Positions 55,865 through 64,000 of a DNA stretch of 64,000 nt are shown one piece after another. The position numbers and the translations under genes are program-made. Source of the stretch: Bradyrhizobium sp. (lineage in GTDB: Bacteria > Pseudomonadota > Alphaproteobacteria > Rhizobiales > Xanthobacteraceae). Under the pieces are notes generated by a model, which was not told where the DNA came from, ran no database searches, and saw only the letters and a program-made list of their open reading frames with translations. Location of the stretch: NCBI RefSeq assembly GCF_022844465.1, contig NZ_JALHLP010000005.1, positions 1 through 64,000 of the forward strand, given 5' to 3'. How positions within the stretch are numbered: position 1 is the stretch's first letter; every line of letters starts with the position of its first letter.

Positions 55865-56494
55865 TCACTTCGAGGCGGTCTTGGTGTCCATGTTGACGAC
55901 CTGAACGCGGCGGTTGGCCGGATCGGTCGGCGCACTCGCATCCTTCGGCTTGCTCTCGCCATAACCGACGGTCACGAGGTCGGCGCCGGCGATGCCATAC
56001 TTCTCGTTAAGGTACTTCTTGATGGTGTCGGCGCGCCGCTCGCTGAGGTCCTGGTTGTAGGCCTCGCTGCCGATCGCGTCGGTATGACCGGCGACCACGA
56101 AGGTCGATCCCTTCAGGTCGGCGTGAGAGAGCGCCTTGCCGAGTTCCTCGACCGCCGCGACCGAGCTCTTGCTGATCTCGGCGGAGTTGTAGTCGAAACG
56201 AATTTCAAGATCGATCTTCGGCTTGGTCGCGGCCAGTTCCGCGATCTCCTGGCGTTCGCCGAGCGATAGCGAGCGCGTGGAGCGGTTGCGGAGCGTGTTC
56301 ACGAAGCTGATTTCCTTGGCCTGCGCCGCGGCGTCCACCTGCGGCGCACCGGCCGAGAGGCCGCGGGTCAGCGGCTTTGGCTTCAACGCGCCGAGAATCT
56401 TGTCGGCCGAGACGGTGTCGCCGGCGATGGCGAGGCCCGCCGTCATCGACAGCGCGGCGCTGAGGGTCACGATCGAAAGCAGATAGCGGGTCAT
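55865..56494 (-). CDS. OmpA-family peptidoglycan-associated protein
   Basis: The 209-residue protein starts with a signal peptide (MTRYLLSIVTLSAALSMTAGLAIA), has a short linker, and ends with an OmpA domain (about 93-205) with EIRFDYNSAEIS and GHTDAIGSEAYNQDLSERRAD, whose Asp and Arg bind diaminopimelate. It should anchor outer membrane or periplasmic partners to peptidoglycan. AGGACA precedes the ATG; the frame continues 14 codons upstream but the signal peptide marks the true start. Confidence 0.9.
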   Translation of the reverse strand: MTRYLLSIVTLSAALSMTAGLAIAGDTVSADKILGALKPKPLTRGLSAGAPQVDAAAQAKEISFVNTLRNRSTRSLSLGERQEIAELAATKPKIDLEIRFDYNSAEISKSSVAAVEELGKALSHADLKGSTFVVAGHTDAIGSEAYNQDLSERRADTIKKYLNEKYGIAGADLVTVGYGESKPKDASAPTDPANRRVQVVNMDTKTASK

Positions 56495-56863
56495 TGTCCT
56501 GTCCTTACGGTTAACGCCTGCGTACGGGGCGTGCATGACGTTTTGATACTGCGAACATAGGATGGGTTCAAAGGACTAAATGTGATGTAAATCACACTAG
56601 GGCGCCCCGGGAACGGAGGCGCGGCGCAAGCCGCTTTCCGCCCAGGCAACCTAGCCGGAAACTCACCATCGCGTCGGCAACAATCTTCGTCTTGGCGGAC
56701 CCTGGCCGCGTTCCGTATCTGCCCATCCGCGCAACGATGGTTGTCCCGATGCCGCGTCGACGCCGATCTCTCGACAACAAATCGGCTAGATGGATAGTTA
56801 AGCAATTTCGCTCACAAAGAATCCGTAGCAAGAGTCGTCGCGGCAACGAGACGGGCGGGGCGT
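56495..56863. other. Intergenic region with CRP-like site
   Basis: These 369 bases lie between the OmpA-like gene (leftward) and a small membrane gene (rightward). They contain the CRP-type palindrome at 56581-56596. I see no other gene that I can support. Confidence 0.6.
56581..56596. promoter_or_regulatory. CRP-like palindrome TGTGA-N6-TCACA
   Basis: TGTGATGTAAATCACA matches the CRP consensus at all ten conserved positions. It lies about 94 bases before the OmpA-like start codon. A cAMP-responsive or other CRP/FNR-family regulator is the expected binder; distance to the divergent gene (start 56864) is about 275 bases. Confidence 0.7.
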
Positions 56864-57175
56864 GTGTTTCAATCGGTGAAGCGTCAGCGCGATTATCCGG
56901 GGTATCGCCCTGGTCCACCGGAGCCGACGGGAACCGGAAGTTCAATGCCGACGCTGGTCGGCGCGGCCATGATCGCGGCGGCGATCCTGCTGTCGACGCT
57001 GATCACGGCGATCGGCAGCCGCTATGTCGGGTTCGAAAGCCCGACCGAAGAGAGCGCCTGGCTGGTTGATCGCCTCACCGGCGCCGTCTACAGATGCCAG
57101 GCGGCGGGCCGCGGCCGGGCCTCCTGTGAGGCCGAGATCGCCACCGGCAGCGTCGGCGAGCGTCAAAGGCGGTAG
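56864..57175 (+). CDS. Small single-pass membrane protein
   Basis: This 103-residue protein, from a GTG start, has a basic Pro/Gly-rich N-terminus, a membrane helix at about 30-48 (TLVGAAMIAAAILLSTLITAIG) and a polar C-terminus with two cysteines (YRCQ and ASCEAE). I do not recognise a family. GTG start and a weak ribosome site make the start uncertain. It is 51 bases before the next gene. Confidence 0.5.
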   Translation: MFQSVKRQRDYPGYRPGPPEPTGTGSSMPTLVGAAMIAAAILLSTLITAIGSRYVGFESPTEESAWLVDRLTGAVYRCQAAGRGRASCEAEIATGSVGERQRR

Positions 57176-57226
57176 TCAAGCGATTCGGTTTCGGCTTGGC
57201 TCGAAACGCTCTAACGTCGCCGCGCA

Positions 57227-58480
57227 ATGTCCCGCGCCACCAAACCCCATCCCCTGACCAAGGCCGAAGCGCGCCGGATCTGGCTGCGCGCCCAGCGGCT
57301 GGATATTCCGGCGCCCTTTGGCGACGGGCCCGCGGCCGTTGCCGCCGCCGTCGCGCATCTCGGCTATGTCCAGATCGACACCATCAACGTCATCGAGCGC
57401 TGCCATCATCACATCCTCTATAGCCGCATTCCGGCCTATGCCCGCGCCGATTTGCGCCAGGCCCAGAGCGTCGACAAAAGCGTGTTCGAATACTGGACGC
57501 ATGCGCTGTCCTACGTGCCGACGAACGATCTTCGTTTCTGTCTTCCGGCGATGCGGCGGCACCGGCGCGAGGGCCACCGATGGTTCGCTTCCGTCAAGCC
57601 TGCGGACACGCGCAAGGTGATGCGGCTGCTCCGGCGCGACGGCGCGCTGACCATCCGTGACATCGAGGACGACGTGCTGACCGAGAAGGAACATTTGTGG
57701 GCGAGCCGCAAACCCTCGAAGCGGGCGCTGCAACTCGCCTTCTATACTGGCCACGTCACGATTTCCGCCCGCAGCGGCATGCTCAAGACCTATGAGCTGA
57801 TGACGCGGCATTTCGGGTGGGACCAGCCACCGAAGCCGGCCTCGGCGGCGGAAATCACCACCTATCTGCTCGAGCGCGCGTTGCGTTCGCAGGGGCTGGT
57901 CAGCCTGGATTCCGTTTGCCATCTCGATGCGCCGAGCAAGGCGCCCGTACGGCGCCTGATCGAGGCGCGGGTCCGGCGCGGGGAACTCAAGCCGGTCGCG
58001 CTCGAAGGCGCCGGCAAACAGGAACATTGGGCGCGACCGGAGGCTCTCGAGCAGGGGACGCAGACCGCCGCCAGCGAGAGCCTCGTTCATATCCTCTCAC
58101 CGTTCGATCCCCTGATCATCCAGCGCAAGCGCACCGAATTGTTCTTCGACTACGGTCACCGTTTCGAGGCCTATGTGCCCCGCGCAAAACGCCAGTTCGG
58201 CTATTTCGCGCTGCCGGTGCTGGTCGGCGAAGACATCGTCGCCGCCATTGACCTGAAGACCGATCGCCAGGACCGGAAACTGCTGATGCAGAAATGGAGC
58301 TGGGTCGGCAAGGGCGCAGGACGCGGCCGGCGCAGCGAGTACACGCGCCGCATCGAGCAGGAGTTGCACCGGTTCGAGCGGTTTCAACTGGCGGACCAGG
58401 TCCTGGCGGAGGAACTGACCGCTACGCGGCGTCCCTCAGCTCCGAACCTTAACATCTGTTCACGAATTGATGATCACTGA
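57227..58480 (+). CDS. Winged-helix protein of the YcaQ/AlkX DNA glycosylase family
   Basis: The 417-residue protein matches the HTH_42 (YcaQ-type) family, whose E. coli member opens interstrand crosslinks by base excision. The family catalytic QxD motif is seen as Q49-I-D51 in VQIDTINVIERCHHHILYSR. Winged-helix domains follow (about 170-260), and the C-terminal beta domain holds SPFDPLIIQRKR. The ATG at 57227 is the first start of the family-like sequence. Confidence 0.9.
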   Translation: MSRATKPHPLTKAEARRIWLRAQRLDIPAPFGDGPAAVAAAVAHLGYVQIDTINVIERCHHHILYSRIPAYARADLRQAQSVDKSVFEYWTHALSYVPTNDLRFCLPAMRRHRREGHRWFASVKPADTRKVMRLLRRDGALTIRDIEDDVLTEKEHLWASRKPSKRALQLAFYTGHVTISARSGMLKTYELMTRHFGWDQPPKPASAAEITTYLLERALRSQGLVSLDSVCHLDAPSKAPVRRLIEARVRRGELKPVALEGAGKQEHWARPEALEQGTQTAASESLVHILSPFDPLIIQRKRTELFFDYGHRFEAYVPRAKRQFGYFALPVLVGEDIVAAIDLKTDRQDRKLLMQKWSWVGKGAGRGRRSEYTRRIEQELHRFERFQLADQVLAEELTATRRPSAPNLNICSRIDDH

Positions 58481-58544
58481 CGATTATTGACATTCGTCAC
58501 TCGATACTCGATCATTCCCTGTATCGTTCGCGATGGAGGGCCGG

Positions 58545-59651
58545 ATGCTCGTTCGCTCTATTTTCTTCAATTATTACAAGCTTTTGACAGGTGCCTCGCT
58601 AGCCCTGGTGGCAACCCTGTTGATGGGCTGCAACGAGAAAGCTGCTGAAACCGCAGCCTCCGGCCGTCCGGTCCTGGTCGCCACGGTGCAATATGCAGCG
58701 GAAGCGCCGGAGCGGAGCTTTGTCGGCACCATCAGGCCGCGGATCGAGACCGACATGGGCTTCCGGGTTCCCGGCAAGGTGGCGAAACGCCTCGTCGAAG
58801 TCGGCCAGAGCGTCGAGGTCGGTCAGCCGCTGGCGATCCTGGACGAGGTGGACCTGAAGCTGCAGGCTGAGCAGTCGGAAGCTGAGTTCCGCGCCGCCAC
58901 CGGCGTACTGGCGCAGGCGAGCGCGGCTGAGCAGCGCGCCAAGGATCTACGGGCCAAGGGCTGGACCACCGAGGCCCAGATGGACCAGAGCCGCGCCGCC
59001 GCCGACGAAGCGCGGGCGCGCCTCAATCGCGCCGAACGCGCGGTCGAACTTACCCGCAACTCGCTGTCCTACGCGACGCTGGTGGCCGACGGCCGCGGCG
59101 TGGTCACCGCAACCCTGGTCGAGCCCGGCCAGGTGGTGGCGGCCGGCCAGACCGCGATCCGCGTCGCGCGCTTTGCCGAACGGGAAGCCGTTGTCGCCAT
59201 CCCCGAGACGCTGGTCGGCCGCGCCAAGGCCGGAACGGCCACCGTGACGCTGTGGTCCGACGCGGACAGGAAATATATCGCCAGGCTGCGCGAGATCGCG
59301 CCTTCGGCCGACCCGGCGACGCGGACCTATCTGGCAAAATTCTCGTTGCCCGAAGCCGACGACAAGGTCTCGCTCGGCATGACCGCGACGCTGACGCTGG
59401 CCGATGCCGCCACCGAACGCGTCGCCAGGCTGCCGCTGTCGGCATTGTTCAGCCAGGGCAGCAGTCCCTCGCTCTATGTCGTCGACGGGTCCGGCGCGAT
59501 CACGCTGAAGCCGGTGATCGTGAAATCCTATGACAGCAATTCCGTCGTGATTTCCGGCGGGGTCGAGGAGGGCGCCAGGGTGGTCGCGCTCGGCGTGCAG
59601 AAACTCGATCCGGCCCAGAAGGTCCGGGTGGTCTCGTCATTGTCGTTCTGA
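58545..59651 (+). CDS. RND efflux periplasmic adaptor (HlyD/MexA family lipoprotein)
   Basis: The 368-residue adaptor joins the pump at 59816 to an outer membrane channel. A lipoprotein signal ends LLMGC with Cys29 as the lipid site. Lipoyl-like halves (GFRVPGKVAKRLVEVGQSVEVG and YATLVADGRGVVTATLVEPGQVV) flank a helical hairpin (about 95-165). The start at 58545 has a strong GGAGGG site; ATG at 58533 is less likely. A 118-base repeat separates it from the pump gene. Confidence 0.93.
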   Translation: MLVRSIFFNYYKLLTGASLALVATLLMGCNEKAAETAASGRPVLVATVQYAAEAPERSFVGTIRPRIETDMGFRVPGKVAKRLVEVGQSVEVGQPLAILDEVDLKLQAEQSEAEFRAATGVLAQASAAEQRAKDLRAKGWTTEAQMDQSRAAADEARARLNRAERAVELTRNSLSYATLVADGRGVVTATLVEPGQVVAAGQTAIRVARFAEREAVVAIPETLVGRAKAGTATVTLWSDADRKYIARLREIAPSADPATRTYLAKFSLPEADDKVSLGMTATLTLADAATERVARLPLSALFSQGSSPSLYVVDGSGAITLKPVIVKSYDSNSVVISGGVEEGARVVALGVQKLDPAQKVRVVSSLSF

Positions 59652-59659
59652 GTTACGGC

Positions 59660-59777
59660 GTCATTGCGAGGAGCGTAGGCGACGAAGCAATCCATAGCGC
59701 CACAAGCAGATGAATGGATTGCTTCGCGGAGCCGGTCATCGGGCGCGCATTCGCGCGATCCGTTGGCCCGCAATGAC
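59660..59777. repeat. Interspersed palindromic repeat, GTCATTGCG type
   Basis: The ends are GTCATTGCG and CGCAATGAC. In the middle GAAGCAATCCAT and ATGGATTGCTTC form a 12-base inverted repeat. The core belongs to a repeat type I recall as common in Bradyrhizobium genomes; it differs from the GTCATTCCGGG type. It splits the efflux operon between adaptor and pump. Confidence 0.88.
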
Positions 59778-59815
59778 GGGGCAGTTGCATTGAGATTTCG
59801 AAGTTGGAGACTGAC

Positions 59816-62800
59816 ATGAAGCGCTTCAATCTCTCGCGCTGGGCGGTGGCCCATCCGACCCTGATCCTGTTCCTGATGATCGTGCTCGGTGTTGCCGGCT
59901 TCTTCTCCTACCGCGGGCTCGGTCGCGCCGAGGATCCGTCCTTTACCGTCAAGGTTGTCAACGTCTCGGCGATCTGGCCGGGCGCCACGGCAAAGGAAAT
60001 GCAGACCCAGGTCGCCGATCCCATCGAGAAGAAACTGCAGGAGCTGCCATACTTCGAAAAGGTGCAGACCTATTCCAAGCCGTCGTTCACGGCGATGCAG
60101 GTCACGTTCAGGGATTCGACCCCGGCCAAAGACGTGCCCTACCTGTTTTATCTGTTGCGCAAGAAGCTTGCCGACGTGCAGGGCCAATTGCCGGCGGGCC
60201 TGCTGGGCCCGACCGTGAACGACGAGTTTTCCGACGTCGATTCCATTCTCTACATGATGACCGGCGAGGGCGCCGACTACGCGCACTTGAAGAAGGCCGC
60301 CGAAGGCCTGCGCCAGCGGCTGCTGAAGGTGCCTGATGTCACCAAGGTCAATCTCTATGGCGCCCAGGAGGAGCGCGTCTTCGTCGAGTTCTCCCACGCC
60401 AAGCTGGCGACGCTCGGCGTTACGCCGCAGGCACTGTTCGATTCGCTCGCCAAACAGAACAACGTCACGCCGGCGGGCACCGTCGAAACCTCCGCGCAGC
60501 GCGTGCCGCTGCGGGTCACCGGCGCGCTGGACGGCGTCGAGGCGGTCGCGGCGACCCCGGTCGAGAGCAACGGCCGGGTGTTCCGGCTCGGCGATATCGC
60601 CACCGTCACCCGCGGCTTCGTCGATCCGCCGACCTTCGTCGCCCGCCAGGAGGGCAAGCCCGCACTCGGCATCGGCGTGGTCACCGCCAAGGGCGCCAAC
60701 ATCCTCGACCTTGGCAAGCAGGTGCAGCAGGCGACCGCCGATTTCATGAAGGCGGTGCCGCAGGGCATCGATGTCGAGCAGATCGCCGACCAGCCGAAGG
60801 TGGTCGAGCGCGCCGTCGGCGAGTTCGTGACCTCGTTTATCGAGGCGCTGGCGATCGTGCTGTTCGTCTCATTCCTGGCGCTCGGCTGGCGTACCGGCAT
60901 CGTGGTGGCGACGTCGGTGCCGCTGGTGCTGGCGATCGTGTTCGTGGTCATGAACGCGATGTCGATCGACCTGCACCGCATTACCCTGGGTGCGCTGATC
61001 ATCGCGCTCGGCCTCTTGGTCGACGACGCCATCATCGCCGTGGAGATGATGGTGGTGAAGATGGAGCAGGGTTGGGACCGGGTTCGCGCCGCCGCGTTTG
61101 CCTGGGAATCGACCGCGTTTCCGATGTTGACCGGCACGCTGGTGACGGCTGTGGGCTTCCTGCCGATCGGCTTTGCCAGTTCGGCGGTCGGCGAATATGC
61201 CGGCGGCATCTTCTGGATCGTGGCGATCGCGCTGGTCGCCTCGTGGTTCGTCGCGGTGATCTTCACGCCCTATATCGGCGTCAAGTTGCTGCCCAACATC
61301 GCGGTTCACCACAACCACGACCCGCACGCGGTCTACGAGACGCGGACCTATCGTGTCCTGCGCCGCATGGTGCAGTGGTGCGTTGATCACCGGATCAAGG
61401 TGGTGCTGGCCACCGTCGGCGTGTTCGCGCTCTCGGTCGTCGGCTTCGGCAATGTGCAACAGCAATTCTTCCCGCTGTCGGAGCGGCCCGAACTGTTCCT
61501 GCAACTGCGTCTGCCCGAAGGCACCGCCTTCAACGTCACCGAGAAATCGGTGAAGAAGGCCGAGGCGCTGCTCAAGGACGACAAGGACATCGCCACCTAC
61601 ACCGCCTATGTCGGCCAGGGTTCGCCGCGGTTCTGGCTCGGACTCAATCCGCAATTGCCGAACGAGGCCTTTGCCGAGATCGTGATCGTCTCCAAGGACG
61701 TCACCGCCCGCGAGCGCATCAAGGCCCGGCTGGAGAAGGCGGTCGCCGACGGCGAACTGACCGAAGCCCGGGTGCGCATCGACCGCTTCAACTTCGGCCC
61801 GCCGGTCGGCTTTCCGGTCCAGTTTCGCGTCATCGGCCCCGACGCCAACACCGTGCGCGACATCGCCTACCAGGTGCGCGACGTCGTCAGGCAGAACTCC
61901 AACGTCCGGGAGCCGCAACTCGACTGGAACGAACAGTCGCCCTACCTGAAGCTCGTGGTCGATCAGGATCGCGCCCGCGCGCTAGGCCTGACCCCGCAGG
62001 ACGTCTCGCAGGCGCTCGCGATGCTGATTTCCGGCGCGCAGGTCACCACCATCCGCGACGGTATCGAGAAGGTCGGCGTGGTGGCGCGCGCGGTGCCCTC
62101 CGAGCGGCTCGACCTCGGCAGCGTCGGCGACCTCACCGTGACCTCGCGCAATGGTGTCGCGGTGCCGTTGCAGCAGATCGCCAGGATCGAATATGCGCAT
62201 GAGGAGCCGATCATGTGGCGGCGCAACCGCGACATGGCGATCACGGTGCGCACCGACGTCGCCGACGGCGTTCAGGCCCCCGACGTCACCAACCAGATCT
62301 GGCCGAAGCTGCAGCAGATCCGCGATCGCCTCGAGCCGGCCTACCGGATCGAACCGGGCGGCGCGTTCGAGGAGTCCGCCAAGGGCAACGCCTCGATCTT
62401 CGTGCTGTTTCCGCTGATGGCGATCGCGATGCTGACGCTGCTGATGATCCAGCTCCAGAGTTTCTCGCGCCTGTTGCTGGTGTTCCTGACCGCGCCGCTC
62501 GGCGTCATCGGCGCCTCGTTCGGCCTCAATGTCGCCAACCAGCCGTTCGGCTTCGTGGCGCTGCTGGGCCTGATCGCGCTGGCCGGGATGATCATGCGTA
62601 ACGCGGTCATTCTGGTCGACCAGATCGAGTCCGACGTCGCCCAAGGGCTGACGCGCCGGGAAGCCATTGTCGAGGCCACCGTCCGCCGTGCCCGGCCGGT
62701 GGTGCTGACCGCGCTGGCGGCGATCCTGGCCATGATCCCGCTGTCGCGGTCCGCTTTCTGGGGGCCGATGGCGATCACGATCATGGGCGGCCTGTTCGTT

Positions 62801-62968
62801 GCCACCTTCCTCACCCTGCTGTACCTGCCGGGCCTCTATGCGCTTTGGTTCAGGAAGCGCCTCGACGAAAGCGGTCAAGCCGAACAGCCTGATCTTGCGC
62901 CGCAACATCGGGCCAGGGACCAGGCTGCGGGCGGCCGTGCAATTCCACTTGCCGACGCGGCCGAATAA
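59816..62968 (+). CDS. RND family multidrug efflux pump (AcrB-like)
   Basis: The 1050-residue inner membrane pump has the twelve-helix RND layout with two large periplasmic loops. The TM4 proton-relay motif LLVDDAIIAVE lies near residue 400; the repeat-2 counterpart LAGMIMRNAVILVDQIE near 930 is also seen. The start at 59816 follows GGAG; a TTG four codons earlier is less likely. Its substrate is not known. The operon is adaptor, pump, TetR. Confidence 0.94.
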   Translation: MKRFNLSRWAVAHPTLILFLMIVLGVAGFFSYRGLGRAEDPSFTVKVVNVSAIWPGATAKEMQTQVADPIEKKLQELPYFEKVQTYSKPSFTAMQVTFRDSTPAKDVPYLFYLLRKKLADVQGQLPAGLLGPTVNDEFSDVDSILYMMTGEGADYAHLKKAAEGLRQRLLKVPDVTKVNLYGAQEERVFVEFSHAKLATLGVTPQALFDSLAKQNNVTPAGTVETSAQRVPLRVTGALDGVEAVAATPVESNGRVFRLGDIATVTRGFVDPPTFVARQEGKPALGIGVVTAKGANILDLGKQVQQATADFMKAVPQGIDVEQIADQPKVVERAVGEFVTSFIEALAIVLFVSFLALGWRTGIVVATSVPLVLAIVFVVMNAMSIDLHRITLGALIIALGLLVDDAIIAVEMMVVKMEQGWDRVRAAAFAWESTAFPMLTGTLVTAVGFLPIGFASSAVGEYAGGIFWIVAIALVASWFVAVIFTPYIGVKLLPNIAVHHNHDPHAVYETRTYRVLRRMVQWCVDHRIKVVLATVGVFALSVVGFGNVQQQFFPLSERPELFLQLRLPEGTAFNVTEKSVKKAEALLKDDKDIATYTAYVGQGSPRFWLGLNPQLPNEAFAEIVIVSKDVTARERIKARLEKAVADGELTEARVRIDRFNFGPPVGFPVQFRVIGPDANTVRDIAYQVRDVVRQNSNVREPQLDWNEQSPYLKLVVDQDRARALGLTPQDVSQALAMLISGAQVTTIRDGIEKVGVVARAVPSERLDLGSVGDLTVTSRNGVAVPLQQIARIEYAHEEPIMWRRNRDMAITVRTDVADGVQAPDVTNQIWPKLQQIRDRLEPAYRIEPGGAFEESAKGNASIFVLFPLMAIAMLTLLMIQLQSFSRLLLVFLTAPLGVIGASFGLNVANQPFGFVALLGLIALAGMIMRNAVILVDQIESDVAQGLTRREAIVEATVRRARPVVLTALAAILAMIPLSRSAFWGPMAITIMGGLFVATFLTLLYLPGLYALWFRKRLDESGQAEQPDLAPQHRARDQAAGGRAIPLADAAE

Positions 62969-62986
62969 TTGAACATTGAGTGAGAC

Positions 62987-63595
62987 ATGACGCTGATTTC
63001 GGACAACATCGAGAGCGACACACGCGAGCGGATTCTCGCGGTGGCGGAGCGTTTGTTCAGGCAGATCGGCTACCAGAAGACCACGGTGGCCGACATCGCC
63101 AAGGAACTGCGGATGAGTCCGGCCAACGTCTATCGCTTCTTCGATTCGAAGAAGGCGATCCACGAGGGCGTGGCCCGCGCCCTGATGGGCGAGGTCGAGC
63201 AGGCCGCGCAGACGATCGCGGCCGGCCGCGGTCCGGCGGCGACCCGGCTGCGCGAGTTGATGATCTCGATCCATCACATGAACGCGGAGCGCTATGTCGG
63301 CGATTCCAAGCTGCACGAGATGGTCGAGATCGCGATGCAGGAGAGTTGGGACGTTTGCGTAGCCCACATGGAGCGGATCACCGAGACCATCGGCAGCGTG
63401 ATCGGGCAGGGCGTGGCGACGGGCGAGTTCGAGGCCGCCGACGTGCCGCTGGCGGCCGGGTGCGCCTGTACCGCCATGATGCGCTTCTTCCATCCCCAGA
63501 TGATCGCGCAATGCGCCAACAAGCCGGGGCCGACGATCGAGGAATTGATCGATTTCGTCATCGCCGGCCTTTCGCCGCGCGCCAGGGCGAATTGA
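62987..63595 (+). CDS. TetR/AcrR family regulator of the efflux operon
   Basis: The 202-residue protein has the N-terminal helix-turn-helix (about 12-60, with YQKTTVADIAKELRMSPANVYRFFDSK) and a C-terminal TetR ligand domain. It is 18 bases after the pump gene on the same strand, so it is co-transcribed with it and likely controls it by feedback. Ligand unknown. Confidence 0.9.
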   Translation: MTLISDNIESDTRERILAVAERLFRQIGYQKTTVADIAKELRMSPANVYRFFDSKKAIHEGVARALMGEVEQAAQTIAAGRGPAATRLRELMISIHHMNAERYVGDSKLHEMVEIAMQESWDVCVAHMERITETIGSVIGQGVATGEFEAADVPLAAGCACTAMMRFFHPQMIAQCANKPGPTIEELIDFVIAGLSPRARAN

Positions 63596-63618
63596 CGTCC
63601 TGGGTAGTTGACTTCCCT

Positions 63619-63743
63619 GTCATTCCGGGGCGATGCGTTAGCATCGAACTACGGTGCGCAATTGCGCACCTGAGAATCTCGAGATTCCCCGGTGCGCAGT
63701 TGCGCACCTGCGGTCTGGTGCTCGCGCACCATCCCGGAATGAC
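63619..63743. repeat. Interspersed palindromic repeat, GTCATTCCGGG type, copy 3
   Basis: Ends are GTCATTCCGGG and CCCGGAATGAC. The interior holds GATGC-GTTA-GCATC, two 18-base palindromes GGTGCGCAATTGCGCACC and GGTGCGCAGTTGCGCACC (the second imperfect at its centre), the palindrome GAATCTCGAGATTC and GGTGC-TCGC-GCACC. It is the longest of the three copies. Confidence 0.9.
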
Positions 63744-63757
63744 AAGGAAAAAGCCCG

Positions 63758-64000
63758 GTGACAGACCTGCACTATTACGAGCCGAAGAACGGCCACGGCC
63801 TCAAACACGATCCATTCTCCGCGATCGTCGCCCCGCGTCCGATCGGGTGGATCTCCTCGCGGGACGGCAAGGGCAATGTCAACCTGGCGCCCTACAGCTT
63901 CTTCAACGCCTTCTGCTATCGCCCGCCGATCATCGGCTTCTCCTCGACCAACTGGAAGGACAGCGCGGAGAACGTCCAGGAGACCAGGGAGTTCGTCTGG
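63758..64000 (+). CDS. Flavin reductase-domain protein, 3' end outside window
   Basis: The frame opens with a GTG at 63758 preceded by AAGGAAA and runs to the end of the window (81 codons seen). It shows a flavin-reductase-like start: HDPFSAIVAPRPIGWISS (FMN phosphate contact) and NLAPYSFFNAFCYRPPIIGF. Members bind FMN and reduce it, or use it in other ways. The C-terminal part and partner oxygenase are beyond the window. Confidence 0.85.
   Translation, partial: MTDLHYYEPKNGHGLKHDPFSAIVAPRPIGWISSRDGKGNVNLAPYSFFNAFCYRPPIIGFSSTNWKDSAENVQETREFVW

Noticed and set aside
61982..63511. 509-codon minus-strand frame opposite the RND pump and TetR genes
   Set aside because: His/Arg/Gln-rich shadow typical of antisense high-GC frames.

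Overview
The window looks like a chromosomal segment of a Bradyrhizobium-like alphaproteobacterium (Nitrobacteraceae). The basis is the high-GC coding bias, a FlbD/SciP-controlled flagellar locus, TTGAY-N4-RTCAA boxes of the FNR/FixK type, a PmtA-type phospholipid methyltransferase, and short interspersed repeats beginning GTCATTCCGGG and GTCATTGCG. I assign it from family recognition, not from a database search. I see no prophage, insertion sequence, CRISPR array or rRNA; it reads as ordinary chromosome with small uncharacterised genes at its edges.

1-6 kb: a truncated proline-rich membrane protein, small membrane and hypothetical proteins (DUF4112-like, DUF3309-like), msrB and msrA separated by a palindromic repeat, and a Dda/RecD-like helicase. 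5.8-17.3 kb: a tightly packed minus-strand nitrate-respiration operon in the order fused narK, narG, narH, narJ, narI, cytoplasmic parvulin, 112-aa protein with a cysteine tail, beta-carbonic anhydrase, and a 27-codon ORF whose Shine-Dalgarno lies in the end of the carbonic anhydrase gene. A perfect FNR/FixK box lies in the divergent intergenic region upstream of narK. 17.7-19.2 kb: a luciferase-like flavin monooxygenase, a tiny membrane protein and a second copy of the repeat.

19.2-27.4 kb: flagellar genes fliK-flgD, sciP, and fliF-fliG-fliH-fliN-flbD, all on the minus strand, with a sigma-54-type promoter in front of fliK. 27.4-31 kb: mnmA with an unusual leader, pmtA, a secreted Pro-rich protein, an elongator tRNA-Met, and a frameshifted cytochrome c'-like gene behind an FNR/FixK-type box. 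31-35 kb: TetR regulator divergent from an atypical ferredoxin and a P450, a DOPA-dioxygenase-like protein, a DUF2778 (Tlde1-like) protein, and a 68-codon ORF behind a third FNR/FixK-type box.

35-45.9 kb: an ABC importer with two different permeases plus a MetE C-domain-like protein, a GMC oxidoreductase, hemE, slyX, trhO and a gamma-glutamyltransferase-like gene. 46-54 kb: a PaoABC-like three-subunit molybdenum aldehyde oxidoreductase, an FAD oxidoreductase, a large-subunit catalase and an exported FKBP, a plausible peroxide-generating and peroxide-removing neighbourhood. 54-64 kb: CsbD-like protein, cupin, crotonase, OmpA-like protein behind a CRP-like palindrome, a YcaQ-type winged-helix protein, an RND efflux adaptor/pump with a TetR regulator, further repeats, and the start of a flavin-reductase-domain gene cut by the window end.

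The most interesting leads are the uncharacterised tail of the nar operon (parvulin, cysteine-tail protein, carbonic anhydrase, microORF) and the small genes preceded by FNR/FixK-type boxes (frameshifted cytochrome and 68-codon ORF).
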